From: an uncultured Bacilli bacterium
Lineage (GTDB): Bacteria; Bacillota_I; Bacilli_A; RF39; UBA660
NCBI GenBank assembly: GCA_934167885.1
Contig: CAKPMB010000011.1
Location: forward strand, 1-49,654
DNA length: 49,654 nt
Reading direction: 5' to 3'
The translations under genes were made by a program, and so were the position numbers. Positions 40,899-49,598 of this stretch are shown here, one piece after another. The notes beneath the pieces are model-generated. The model was not told where the DNA came from, searched no databases, and saw only the letters and a list, made by a program, of their open reading frames with translations. How positions within the stretch are numbered: the first letter of the stretch is position 1; the number at the start of each line of letters is the position of its first letter.

Positions 40899-43800
40899 TT
40901 ATTCCATATCGTTTTTCTTACTATATTTAACGAAACCAAATGTAACTAATGCCAATACACTAACTAATAAATAATTAATATATAAAGGAAGAGCATTAAT
41001 TCCTGTTATTGGTGGAATATCTCCTGTAGGAGCTTGATATACATATGTGAATTCTTGATCTTCTGCACCATATTCACCTGTATATTCTTGACTGTCACTA
41101 CTTATAATTTGATATGATTCATCTTCTAGTAAGTTTCCACTATATAAACCAACAAATTTATATTCTTTAGGGTTACGACCATTAAAGCTAAACTTCGTGC
41201 TTACTTTACCAGTTAAAACTAAGTCAAGTAAATCAAGACCAATAAAGTCTTCAGTGTTATTGCCATCAGCGCCTACACCATAAGTTTCAAATGGAATATA
41301 TTTACCAGTATCAACATCTTTAATTACATAGTGAACTTTAACATTTGATCTATTTTTTACATAGTATAATTTAATTACTAAATTATCGTCTAACACAACT
41401 TTAACTTCTGGAGTAGTTTTACTATCGTCAAAAGTATAATTGGTATATTCATTTGAAGTATAACTTGCTTCTTCATTGTATTTAGCATCAAATGTTCTAG
41501 TATCATCTACTTGTAATGTCCAGTTGTCGTCATCATCATTTTCTAGATAATGTTCAACAGTATATTTATAAGTATTACGAACATAATACAACTTAATTAC
41601 TAATTCATTATTAGCAGGAACTGTTGAAACATTAGTATTAACATCTAAACTACTATCGTATGTAAAGCCTGTATAATCATTAACTTCATATAAAACTTTA
41701 CTATCAAATTCTTTATCATTATAGTTATCAGTATCTACTAATTTCCAAGAACCATCTAGATTTTCTTGATAATGTTCTACTTTATAATTATAATTTTCAC
41801 GAACATAGTATACTCTAATTACTAAGTCATTATCTGTTACTAAATCAGATGGAACAATTTCACCTTTTTTAGTATATTCTGTTTTTTCATACTTAAATCC
41901 AGTATAACTCTTACTATCTGCTGTTACACTATCATTATAGTATGCACTACGTGTATAGTAATCTCTTAGTGTATAAGTATCACTATTAACATCTTTTACT
42001 AAATATTCTACTCTATATGTATATTCATTTCTTTCATAATATACATTAATAACATTCTTACTAGAATCAAAATCAATAGTTATAGGAGCAGTATCTTTAA
42101 CAAGATGATATCCTTCTCTAACTTTATCTTTGTAATTACTAATTGTCTTACCATAAACTTCTTTAAATGAATCTGTTAAAGATTTATCTAATTCATTATC
42201 AAAATAATAATTAACAGTGTAATCACAAACTTTGCGATCATAATATAACTTAATTACTAAGCCATTATTAGCAGGAACAACTCTTACGGTTGGTGTTGTT
42301 TTTGAATCAACAAAGTCAAATCCTGGATAAACATTTGGTTCATATTTAGCAATACTTCCAAATGAAACATTATTATATTTGTCTACATCATTTGTCTTTG
42401 TATATGTTGTGCCATCTAAATTTTGTAAATAATGTTCTACTGTATAACTATAAGTATTACGAACATAATACAACTTAATTACTAATTCATTATTAGCAGG
42501 AATTGTTGAAACATTAGTATTAACATCTAAACTACTATCGTATGTAAAGCCTGTATAATCATTAACTTCATATAAAACTTTACTATCAAATTCTTTATCA
42601 TTATAGTTATCAGTATCTACTAATTTCCAAGAACCATCTAGATTTTCTTGATAATGTTCTACTTTATAATTATAATTTTCACGAACATAGTATACTCTAA
42701 TTACTAAGTCATTATCTGTTACTAAATCAGATGGAACAATTTCACCTTTTTTAGTATATTCTGTTTTTTCATACTTAAATCCAGTATAACTCTTACTATC
42801 TGCTGTTACACTATCATTATAGTATGCACTACGTGTATAGTAATCTCTTAGTGTATAAGTATCACTATTAACATCTTTTACTAAATATTCTACTCTATAT
42901 GTATATTCATTTCTTTCATAATATACATTAATAACATTCTTACTAGAATCAAAATCAATAGTTATAGGAGCAGTATCTTTAACAAGATGATATCCTTCTC
43001 TAACTTTATCTTTGTAATTACTAATTGTCTTACCATAAACTTCTTTAAATGAATCTGTTAAAGATTTATCTAATTCATTATCAAAATAATAATTAACAGT
43101 GTAATCACAAACTTTGCGATCATAATATAACTTAATTACTAAGCCATTATTAGCAGGAACAACTCTTACGGTTGGTGTTGTTTTTGAATCAACAAAGTCA
43201 AATCCTGGATAAACATTTGGTTCATATTTAGCAATACTTCCAAATGAAACATTATTATATTTGTCTACATCATTTGTCTTTGTATATGTTGTGCCATCTA
43301 AATTTTGTAAATAATGTTCTACTGTATAACTATAAGTATTACGAACATAATATAACTTAATTACTAAGTCATTATTAGCAGGAACTGTTAAAACATTAGT
43401 ATTAACATCTAAATCACTATCATATGTAAAACCAATATAACTATTAGTTTCATATACTACCTTACTACCAAATGCTTTATCATTATGGTTATCAGTATCT
43501 ACTAAATTCCAAGAACCATCTAAGTTCTCTTGATAGTGTTCTACTTTATAATTATAGTTACCACGAACATAATATAATTTAATTACTAAATCATTGTTAG
43601 CAGGAACTGTTTTGATATCTGTATTAACATCTAAACTACTATCATATAAGAAACCATTATAACTATTAGTTTCATATACTACCTTACTACCAAATGCTTT
43701 ATCATTATACTTATCAGTATCTACTAAATTCCAAGAACCATCTAAATTCTTTTGATAATGTTCTACTTTATAATTATAATTTTCACGAACATAATATACC

Positions 43801-45932
43801 TTAATTACTAATTCATTATCAGTTACTAAATTAGATGAAATAACTTCGTCATTTTTAGTATATTCTGTCTTTTCATACTTAAATCCAGTATAATTCTTAT
43901 CATCAGCTGTTACACTATCATTATAGTATGCACCACGTGTATAAGAATCTCTTAATGTGTAAGTATTACCATTAACATCTTTTGTTAAATACTCAACACG
44001 GTAATTGTATTCAACTAAATCATAATATAAGTCAATTACCTTATTACTATCAGTAATAACATAGTCACTTTGATTTACAGTAGTCTTGCTTTCATTGAAT
44101 TTAAATCCAGCATAATTTTTACTATCGTATGTTGCTAATTCATTATATTTACCATATAATGTTTCACTTTCTCTTAATTCATATGAACCATCACGTTTCA
44201 TAACATTATGTCTAACAATATATGAATAAGTATTACGATCATAATATAATTTAATTACTAAATTGTTATCAACAACAACAAAGTCATTTTGATTTTTTTC
44301 TGTTTTACTTGCTACATATTGATATCCATCATAATTATTTGGATTGAACGTAGCCGTATCTTTGTATTTAGCACTAAGTGTTGTGTCCTTATCTTTTAAA
44401 ACATAACCATTTTCTGTTTCAATATAATGTTCAACTGTATATGTATATGTCTTTCTTTCATAATATACTTTTATTACATTTTCACCATTATTTTTGATTT
44501 TAATTGGATTAGTTGTAATATTTTTATATTCATAACCTGTTTTAAGGTTATTGTTAATCATTTCATCTGTTACAGTTATTTCTGTATCAACAACATCTCT
44601 ACCTCTAACAGTTTTGTCATTATCAATTTGATTATCATAATAGTATTCTATACGATAGTCATATTGATTTTTAACCCAGTAAACTTTTGGATTAACATTT
44701 GAAGAAATTGTTTGTTTATTACCATCAGCATCATCATATGTAAGGGTAAAGCCATCATTTGTATCATACCATCCTGTTTCAGAATCACCATCTATTGTAA
44801 TTGTGAACTTACCCATTGATTGCCATTCTTCAGTTATCTTATCTACTTTTAAAGTATTGTTACCACTTGTTAAAGTGAAGGCACTACCTAAATTATCTTC
44901 AAGTGTTGCATTTGTTCCGGCAGGAACGGATACTTTAATACTATCAGCAATATCTGTAAATGCTTGTGCTATTTTATTAGCATCAGATAAAATATATTTA
45001 CTCTTATCAGTTGCAAGATTTTGTAAAACCTTTTCAGCTTGACTATTTTTTCCTACCTCATAACCAATTGTGTAAATGGTTACACCTTTACCACTTGGAA
45101 CACCATTTTGAACATTTTTTAATCTATTTGCAACTTGAATTGCATCATTATAAGCAGTTTCATCATATCTATTACCATAACCACGTGTATAACCATTATC
45201 ATCGTAATACATAGTTGGTACACCATCACCAATAAAAACAATATACTTTAAGTTTTTATTACCATTTGCATCTGTTTCTGGAATAGCCTTTAATAACTCT
45301 TCAGCTTTTAATAAGCCGGCTTCAAAGTTTGTTCCCCCACTTGGATTTTCAAAGCTTAAATCATTAAAGTGATTATTAGCGAATTCTCTTTCAACAGTTG
45401 CATCATCGTATGTTTTACTATCTTCATAACCTGAGAAAGTTACTAATGCAAGCTGGGCTTTTGGAAACTTGCTTAAAAGTTCTGTTGAAAATTTTTGAGC
45501 ACCTTGATATGCATTCTTCCACTTCTTAGCAATACATACACGATTAAACCAGCTACCAGTGCACTCCTTTTCGCCTTCACCCATTGAACCAGACTTATCT
45601 AGAACAACAACAGCATAAATGTTACCATAACTAACATTCGTTTTAGGAACACTCTTACCACGAACTTTAAATTCTACTTGATATTTACCTTCATCATTTA
45701 ATTTAGTTACTATTTTTTGAACTTCAACATCGCCATCTTTGTAAGTTCCACCTTCACCATATGAATTAGCATTTATAGTTGCACTATCTGATACAGTATC
45801 AGTAGAAGGATTATAAACATCTCCTTTATTTGCTGTATCAGGTTGTAGGGCCATTACCGAATAAGGTGCTAATTCCGAAAATAACATTACTGCAATTAAT
45901 AAAACATTAACCATTTTTTTAATTATTTTCAT
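40899..45932 (-). CDS. Giant cell-wall adhesin: vWA domain, 15 MucBP-like repeats, sortase signal
   Basis: 1677 residues. Signal peptide about 1-28. vWA domain (about 103-330) with MIDAS motif DKSGSMG (112-118) and a Cys pair in the following loop. A beta domain follows (about 335-430). Then come 15 repeats of 60-77 residues of the type Y-x-VEHY-(30)-Y-x-GF-(18)-NNxLVIKLYYVR, resembling MucBP repeats, and a last beta domain. The C terminus has PPITG, a 20-residue hydrophobic helix and a basic tail: a non-canonical LPXTG-type sorting signal. Expected to be wall-bound and to bind mucus or host proteins. Start after GGGAGG; overlaps the sortase gene by 14 bases, so the pair is coupled. Confidence 0.88.
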   Translation of the reverse strand: MKIIKKMVNVLLIAVMLFSELAPYSVMALQPDTANKGDVYNPSTDTVSDSATINANSYGEGGTYKDGDVEVQKIVTKLNDEGKYQVEFKVRGKSVPKTNVSYGNIYAVVVLDKSGSMGEGEKECTGSWFNRVCIAKKWKNAYQGAQKFSTELLSKFPKAQLALVTFSGYEDSKTYDDATVEREFANNHFNDLSFENPSGGTNFEAGLLKAEELLKAIPETDANGNKNLKYIVFIGDGVPTMYYDDNGYTRGYGNRYDETAYNDAIQVANRLKNVQNGVPSGKGVTIYTIGYEVGKNSQAEKVLQNLATDKSKYILSDANKIAQAFTDIADSIKVSVPAGTNATLEDNLGSAFTLTSGNNTLKVDKITEEWQSMGKFTITIDGDSETGWYDTNDGFTLTYDDADGNKQTISSNVNPKVYWVKNQYDYRIEYYYDNQIDNDKTVRGRDVVDTEITVTDEMINNNLKTGYEYKNITTNPIKIKNNGENVIKVYYERKTYTYTVEHYIETENGYVLKDKDTTLSAKYKDTATFNPNNYDGYQYVASKTEKNQNDFVVVDNNLVIKLYYDRNTYSYIVRHNVMKRDGSYELRESETLYGKYNELATYDSKNYAGFKFNESKTTVNQSDYVITDSNKVIDLYYDLVEYNYRVEYLTKDVNGNTYTLRDSYTRGAYYNDSVTADDKNYTGFKYEKTEYTKNDEVISSNLVTDNELVIKVYYVRENYNYKVEHYQKNLDGSWNLVDTDKYNDKAFGSKVVYETNSYNGFLYDSSLDVNTDIKTVPANNDLVIKLYYVRGNYNYKVEHYQENLDGSWNLVDTDNHNDKAFGSKVVYETNSYIGFTYDSDLDVNTNVLTVPANNDLVIKLYYVRNTYSYTVEHYLQNLDGTTYTKTNDVDKYNNVSFGSIAKYEPNVYPGFDFVDSKTTPTVRVVPANNGLVIKLYYDRKVCDYTVNYYFDNELDKSLTDSFKEVYGKTISNYKDKVREGYHLVKDTAPITIDFDSSKNVINVYYERNEYTYRVEYLVKDVNSDTYTLRDYYTRSAYYNDSVTADSKSYTGFKYEKTEYTKKGEIVPSDLVTDNDLVIRVYYVRENYNYKVEHYQENLDGSWKLVDTDNYNDKEFDSKVLYEVNDYTGFTYDSSLDVNTNVSTIPANNELVIKLYYVRNTYSYTVEHYLQNLDGTTYTKTNDVDKYNNVSFGSIAKYEPNVYPGFDFVDSKTTPTVRVVPANNGLVIKLYYDRKVCDYTVNYYFDNELDKSLTDSFKEVYGKTISNYKDKVREGYHLVKDTAPITIDFDSSKNVINVYYERNEYTYRVEYLVKDVNSDTYTLRDYYTRSAYYNDSVTADSKSYTGFKYEKTEYTKKGEIVPSDLVTDNDLVIRVYYVRENYNYKVEHYQENLDGSWKLVDTDNYNDKEFDSKVLYEVNDYTGFTYDSSLDVNTNVSTVPANNELVIKLYYVRNTYKYTVEHYLENDDDDNWTLQVDDTRTFDAKYNEEASYTSNEYTNYTFDDSKTTPEVKVVLDDNLVIKLYYVKNRSNVKVHYVIKDVDTGKYIPFETYGVGADGNNTEDFIGLDLLDLVLTGKVSTKFSFNGRNPKEYKFVGLYSGNLLEDESYQIISSDSQEYTGEYGAEDQEFTYVYQAPTGDIPPITGINALPLYINYLLVSVLALVTFGFVKYSKKNDME
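41581..42462 (-). repeat. 882-bp tandem repeat, unit 1 (within the adhesin)
   Basis: Encodes four MucBP-like repeats (294 residues). Nearly identical to the adjacent unit 42463-43344; one visible change is GGAACTGTTG versus GGAATTGTTG (Val versus Ile). 882 is divisible by three, so the frame is kept. Confidence 0.9.
42463..43344 (-). repeat. 882-bp tandem repeat, unit 2 (within the adhesin)
   Basis: Second copy directly following unit 1. Both ends fall in the conserved segment around GTATTACGAACATAATA that recurs in other repeats, suggesting unequal recombination there. Confidence 0.9.
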
Positions 45933-46671
45933 ATTCTTTAACCTCCCTAGAAATAATTAATACAAATTTTCTCTTATATTTTTTGTATTTTTCATGTGTG
46001 CTGCAAGCTTGTAAAATTAATATATTATCATTTTTACTAAGCTCAACATTGGTGTTATAAAATGATTTATTCTTAAGTTTAGTTATATGTCTATAAAATT
46101 CATCATTTGATGAGAATTCTATATCCGTATAATAAGAATAATCATTTGTTTCCACAAATACACTAAATACCTCATAAAGTTTAACTTCATTTTCGGTTAT
46201 TAATTCAATGTATTTATGGTCTTTCTGATAATCTTCATCATAATAATTCTCTAAAATTTTAAATGGCATATTATATTTCAATGAATTATGACCATAAATT
46301 ATCAATACTCTATCTCTATTTATCTTTGTTCGATAATCAAGATAAGTAGAACCAATAATACTATGTTTTTTGTTAGGAAGCCTTCGGTAATAATAATTAT
46401 TGTCTGTTGACTGAGGTATTGGTGTTTTAAAATTAGTATTACCTATTCTAAGTTCTGCCACAATATCATTGTTATCATACTTTTTTCTTAGAGTATTAAC
46501 AACATTCTCTGAAGACGTATCACTATCACTTGACGTATCATCACTTAGGACAATATCCTTTTCATAATTGTAATAGTTTTCATCATTTTCGTTTTTATTC
46601 TTAGTAAAATAAATTCCACTAAAAATACAAATCAAAATAACAAAAATAGCAACAATTTCGCCTTTCTTCAT
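45919..46671 (-). CDS. Class B-type sortase
   Basis: 250 residues from the ATG at 46671. N-terminal membrane helix (about 5-22), an acidic and Ser-rich linker, then the sortase barrel with His128 in IYGHNSL, Cys223 in LQACSTHEKYKKYKRKF and Arg243 in LIISREV. Cys-to-Arg spacing and the long helix fit class B. The canonical TC before the active Cys is AC here. It most likely anchors the downstream adhesin (PPITG signal). It has no normal Shine-Dalgarno; a run of seven G lies in its place. A consensus promoter is 50 bases upstream. Confidence 0.9.
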   Translation of the reverse strand: MKKGEIVAIFVILICIFSGIYFTKNKNENDENYYNYEKDIVLSDDTSSDSDTSSENVVNTLRKKYDNNDIVAELRIGNTNFKTPIPQSTDNNYYYRRLPNKKHSIIGSTYLDYRTKINRDRVLIIYGHNSLKYNMPFKILENYYDEDYQKDHKYIELITENEVKLYEVFSVFVETNDYSYYTDIEFSSNDEFYRHITKLKNKSFYNTNVELSKNDNILILQACSTHEKYKKYKRKFVLIISREVKEYENN

Positions 46672-46673
46672 GT

Positions 46674-46680
46674 CCCCCCC
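46674..46680 (-). repeat. G7 tract at the ribosome binding site of the sortase gene
   Basis: Sense strand TAT-G7-AC-ATG. The run replaces the Shine-Dalgarno. An upstream ATG formed by its first G opens a 4-codon frame whose TGA overlaps the real start; one extra G would put that ATG in frame with sortase. Confidence 0.7.
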
Positions 46681-46716
46681 ATAAATATTCGAATATACCA
46701 ACTCGAATAGCACACT

Positions 46717-46744
46717 ATTATAACTGTTTATGATGTTTTGTCAA
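46717..46744 (-). promoter_or_regulatory. Promoter of the sortase-adhesin operon
   Basis: Minus strand TTGACA (46739-46744), 16 bases, TATAAT (46717-46722). A TATTCGA/TCGAATA hairpin stands in the leader just before the G7 tract (about 46687-46710). Confidence 0.75.
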
Positions 46745-46805
46745 TATTCATGTGTCTTATAACGTTAATATTATAGGCAATTTTTTTCCAAATTATACCA
46801 TTTAT

Positions 46806-46833
46806 AAAAAAAGATATAAATTTTACTTATATC
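46806..46833 (-). terminator. Terminator of the cotJ operon
   Basis: Minus strand GATATAA/TTATATC stem, seven-base loop, then seven T; it overlaps the cotJC stop codon. Confidence 0.65.
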
Positions 46834-47383
46834 CTTTCTTCTTATATTCTTCAAGTAGTTCATTAAACCGGTTAAAATGAACAATCTCACGCTGTCTTAA
46901 CCAAAGTAAAATACCAATCACATCCTCATCTTCTGCTAGATCAATTAAATGCTCATATATTGCTCTTGCTTTTTGTTCAGCTGCTAAATCTTCAGTTAAG
47001 TCAGCAATTGGATCACCTGTCGTTGAAATATAGTCAACTGTCCAAGGAACCCCACTAGCATCCGTTGGATATAATGCCAGTTTATGGTCAGCATAATGCG
47101 GTTCTAAACCAGCCTTTTTAATTTCTTCAATTGTGGCACCTTGCATTAACTGATAAACCATGGTTGATATCATCTCAACATGTGCTAACTCTTCCGTTCC
47201 AATATCAGTAAGTAAAGCCATTCCTCTAGCATCAGGCATTGTATATCTTTGATTTAAATACCGTAGGGCTGCTCCTAACTCCCCTTGGGCGCCTCCATAT
47301 TGTGTTACCAACAATTTAGCCATTTTTAAGTCCTTTTTCTTTATATTTATTGGATATTGTAATCTTTTTTCATACGCCCACAT
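46823..47383 (-). CDS. cotJC: Spore coat protein CotJC (manganese catalase family)
   Basis: 186 residues. Starts MWAYEKRLQYPI and contains the ferritin-like manganese catalase motifs: TQYGGAQGELGAALRYL, IGTEELAHVEMI, DLAAEQKARAIYEHL, and LRQREIVHFNRF with Glu/His metal ligands. In B. subtilis CotJC is an inner coat protein made under sigma-E in the mother cell. Its presence argues that this organism sporulates. It begins two bases after the cotJA-cotJB fusion gene. Confidence 0.94.
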   Translation of the reverse strand: MWAYEKRLQYPINIKKKDLKMAKLLVTQYGGAQGELGAALRYLNQRYTMPDARGMALLTDIGTEELAHVEMISTMVYQLMQGATIEEIKKAGLEPHYADHKLALYPTDASGVPWTVDYISTTGDPIADLTEDLAAEQKARAIYEHLIDLAEDEDVIGILLWLRQREIVHFNRFNELLEEYKKKGYK

Positions 47384-47384
47384 A

Positions 47385-47825
47385 CTACTTATCCTCCCAT
47401 GGCCATTTACTTATTGCCCAATTAAAGGGAACCGTATCATTATTTATCATTGATACACTTAATGACCCATACTTCCTTTCATACATTTCAGTTAATTCAT
47501 TTGCTTTTCTACGATAATTGTTAAATAAATTTAAGGCTTCTTGATTATTAGGATGAACATCTAAATATAGATTTAAATCGTGGGATGCAAAAGACAATTC
47601 ACTAATATTTAAAAGCATTTCTTCTTGTTCACTATTTATTTTAATTTTGCTTGGTTTATAATTTTTATATCCAGAATATAAGTTAGAAAACATATTTCCT
47701 TTATTAAAGCCCTCAAGCGGACTATATACATCTATTGAACTACCACTATAATTATTAGGACTTGTATTAGCATTATTATTAAAACCAACTAAATTATTAA
47801 AATTATCATAATAGTTATAATTCAT
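47385..47825 (-). CDS. CotJA-CotJB fusion spore coat protein
   Basis: 146 residues. Residues 65-146 match CotJB: LLNISELSFASHDLNLYLDVHP, then ALNLFNNYRRK, YERKYGSLSV and the tail WAISKWPWEDK. Residues 31-55 (VYSPLEGFNKGNMFSNLYSGY) look like the CotJA core, where a proline-containing segment precedes the G-T-LFPELY-like motif. The first 30 residues are Asn/Tyr-rich. In Bacillus the two are separate genes of about 80-90 codons each, so this appears to be a fusion with a shortened CotJA. GGAGGATAA precedes the ATG. Middle gene of a three-gene operon ending in cotJC. Confidence 0.8.
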   Translation of the reverse strand: MNYNYYDNFNNLVGFNNNANTSPNNYSGSSIDVYSPLEGFNKGNMFSNLYSGYKNYKPSKIKINSEQEEMLLNISELSFASHDLNLYLDVHPNNQEALNLFNNYRRKANELTEMYERKYGSLSVSMINNDTVPFNWAISKWPWEDK

Positions 47826-47886
47826 TTATCCTCCTATCAATACTAGTTTATTTGGCCTATATTTAATTGATAAGGACATATACCTA

Positions 47887-48237
47887 TTATTTATCTATTT
47901 TATTAATTTCAATGTCTAAAACATCATCTAAGGGAATGACATCATTATCAAGTGTAATAATACAATTATTAACAACACTTGCAATATTAGTTTCATATTT
48001 ATTATCATGCGTTATAATACAAACAGGCACATTAAAAACATATCCTTCTCTATTTAAAAGACGCGTTATTTTATCAACAACCGATGAATTACTATCAACT
48101 TTATCTACATTATTTTCCTTATTAACATCTTCTTTAACTATTTCTAAAACTTCTTCCTTACTACTATCAAAAACCGTTTTATTATTCTTTATTACTTTAT
48201 CAATTTTATTTTGAAAAACTTTAGGCTTCTTAACCAT
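47887..48237 (-). CDS. Uncharacterised protein, first gene of the cotJ operon
   Basis: 116 residues, start after a strong TTGGAGGT. The N-terminal half is charged and low in complexity (VKKPKVFQNKIDKVIKNNK and EEVLEIVKEDVNKENNVDKV). Residues 53-112 (DKITRLLNREGYVFNVPV, then TNIASVVNNCIITLDNDVIPLDDV) look like a compact beta-rich domain. I do not recognise the family. Its position ahead of the CotJA-CotJB fusion and cotJC, behind a candidate sigma-E promoter, suggests a spore coat or forespore-envelope role. A long reading frame on the opposite strand (47867-48214) is judged a shadow. Confidence 0.7.
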   Translation of the reverse strand: MVKKPKVFQNKIDKVIKNNKTVFDSSKEEVLEIVKEDVNKENNVDKVDSNSSVVDKITRLLNREGYVFNVPVCIITHDNKYETNIASVVNNCIITLDNDVIPLDDVLDIEINKIDK

Positions 48238-48253
48238 TTAATACCTCCAAAAT

Positions 48254-48281
48254 ATTTTATGTTAAAAAAAAGAATTTATTA
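48254..48281 (-). promoter_or_regulatory. Candidate sigma-E promoter of the cotJ operon
   Basis: Minus strand TAATAAA (48275-48281) fits the -35 consensus KMATAWW, and CATAAAAT (48254-48261) fits the -10 CATACAAT with one change; spacer 13 bases. It ends 17 bases before the start codon. In AT-rich DNA chance matches occur, so this rests on the cotJ context. Confidence 0.45.
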
Positions 48282-48312
48282 TAAAACTCTTTATTAGAAA
48301 CATACTAATAAT

Positions 48313-49416
48313 ATGAAAGCAAAAAAATTAGACTTAAATATTATAATATCTATTACCATTTTCTTTATTATGAGTATTGCCAGTATTTATACTGCTAAGA
48401 ATTTTATGAATATTGAAAATATAACTATTAAACAAATCATTTATTATATTATAGGAACAATCCTTTTATTTATTAGTTATAAAAATAAAGATATGATTTT
48501 TAAATATGCTATCATTTGGTATATTGGTCTTAATATATTGCTTCTTTTTCTCTTATTTTTTGGACTAAGTGTTAATGGTAGTAAATGTTGGATATTTATA
48601 GGACCATTTAGTATTCAACCAAGTGAATTTATGAAGATTGCTATCATTATTCTTGATGCCAACATTGTTAACAAATACTATTGCCTAAAAAGATGTATGA
48701 CTAACAATCTTAAAGTCATCGCTCAAATAATGCTTGTTTTTATAATACCAGCAATTTTAACTTTTCTAGAACCTGATACAGGTGTTGTTATCATTTATTT
48801 TATTATAAGTGTCTGCATGATTCTTTCATATGGTTTGAATAAAAAATGGTATATTGTTATAGTAGGCGCTTTGTTACTAATCTCTTCAATTTTTATAATT
48901 TTATATATAGTTGACAAGAATATGTTAGTTAAGTTTATGGGAACAAACATTTTTTATCGTATAGAACGAATTATAAATTGGTCTAATCAAAGCGGTTATC
49001 AATTAGAGAATTCACTAATAGTCATCGCAACTAGCGGTATTTTAGGATATGGTCTTAACAATATCCCCCTTTATTTTCCAGAAGCCGGAACGGATTTTAT
49101 TTTTACATCATTAAGTTCTATTGCTGGATTTGTAGGTATATTGTTTTTAATTTTAATAATGTTAATCTTTGATATAAGCATTATTAAAATATGTCAGATG
49201 AAAATTAGTATTAGAGATAAAGCTTTTCTATATGGGATTATTGGGATGCTTTTATATCAACAAGTGCAAAATATTGGCATGACACTTGGTTTATTACCAA
49301 TAACCGGAATAACCCTTCCTTTTATAAGTTATGGAGGAAGCAGTCTTTTATCTTATATGTTTGTGACTGGGATGCTTCTTGGTATTATTAAGAGTAGAAA
49401 ATATAGTATTAATTAG
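48313..49416 (+). CDS. SEDS-family peptidoglycan glycosyltransferase (RodA/FtsW/SpoVE type)
   Basis: 367 residues, about ten membrane helices. Family marks: VNGSKCWIFIGPFSIQPSEFMKIA, the loop with EPDTGVVIIYF containing the catalytic Asp, and the C-terminal ITGITLPFISYGGSSLLS. These proteins polymerise lipid II with a partner class B PBP. Length and the short C terminus fit RodA more than FtsW, but a sporulation paralog (SpoVE-like) is possible given the adjacent cotJ operon. There is no clear Shine-Dalgarno before the ATG. It is divergent from the cotJ operon, with 75 bases shared between them. Confidence 0.92.
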   Translation: MKAKKLDLNIIISITIFFIMSIASIYTAKNFMNIENITIKQIIYYIIGTILLFISYKNKDMIFKYAIIWYIGLNILLLFLLFFGLSVNGSKCWIFIGPFSIQPSEFMKIAIIILDANIVNKYYCLKRCMTNNLKVIAQIMLVFIIPAILTFLEPDTGVVIIYFIISVCMILSYGLNKKWYIVIVGALLLISSIFIILYIVDKNMLVKFMGTNIFYRIERIINWSNQSGYQLENSLIVIATSGILGYGLNNIPLYFPEAGTDFIFTSLSSIAGFVGILFLILIMLIFDISIIKICQMKISIRDKAFLYGIIGMLLYQQVQNIGMTLGLLPITGITLPFISYGGSSLLSYMFVTGMLLGIIKSRKYSIN

Positions 49417-49465
49417 AAATTATTAGTTAAAGTTTTAATTTTTTTACAAATTTATTAAAAATATA

Positions 49466-49493
49466 TTGACTTTAATATAAGAATTGTTATAAT
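49466..49493 (+). promoter_or_regulatory. Promoter of tRNA-Gly
   Basis: TTGACT (49466-49471), 16 bases, TATAAT (49488-49493), 18 bases before the tRNA. Confidence 0.75.
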
Positions 49494-49511
49494 TATAAAT
49501 GTCTACTTTTT

Positions 49512-49585
49512 GCGGATGTAGTTTAATGGTAGAACTTCAGCCTTCCAAGCTGACCACGTGGGTTCGATTCCCATCATCCGCTCCA
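49512..49585 (+). tRNA. tRNA-Gly (TCC)
   Basis: Acceptor GCGGATG/CATCCGC, anticodon stem around loop CTTCCAA (anticodon TCC), T-loop GTTCGATTC, encoded CCA. Confidence 0.95.
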
Positions 49586-49598
49586 GATTGATAGGAAA

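Noticed and set aside
44427..45214. Several 67-91 codon plus-strand frames across the adhesin gene.
   Set aside because: Antisense shadows with low-complexity Ile/Phe/His-rich products and no start signals.
40899..45932. Regular repeats in the adhesin as a possible CRISPR array.
   Set aside because: The repeats are 180-230 bases, translate as MucBP-like modules and have no spacer structure.
47867..48214. A 115-codon frame on the plus strand, Ser/Leu/Thr-rich.
   Set aside because: It is the shadow of the 47887-48237 gene, which has the strong ribosome binding site; composition is that of an antisense frame.
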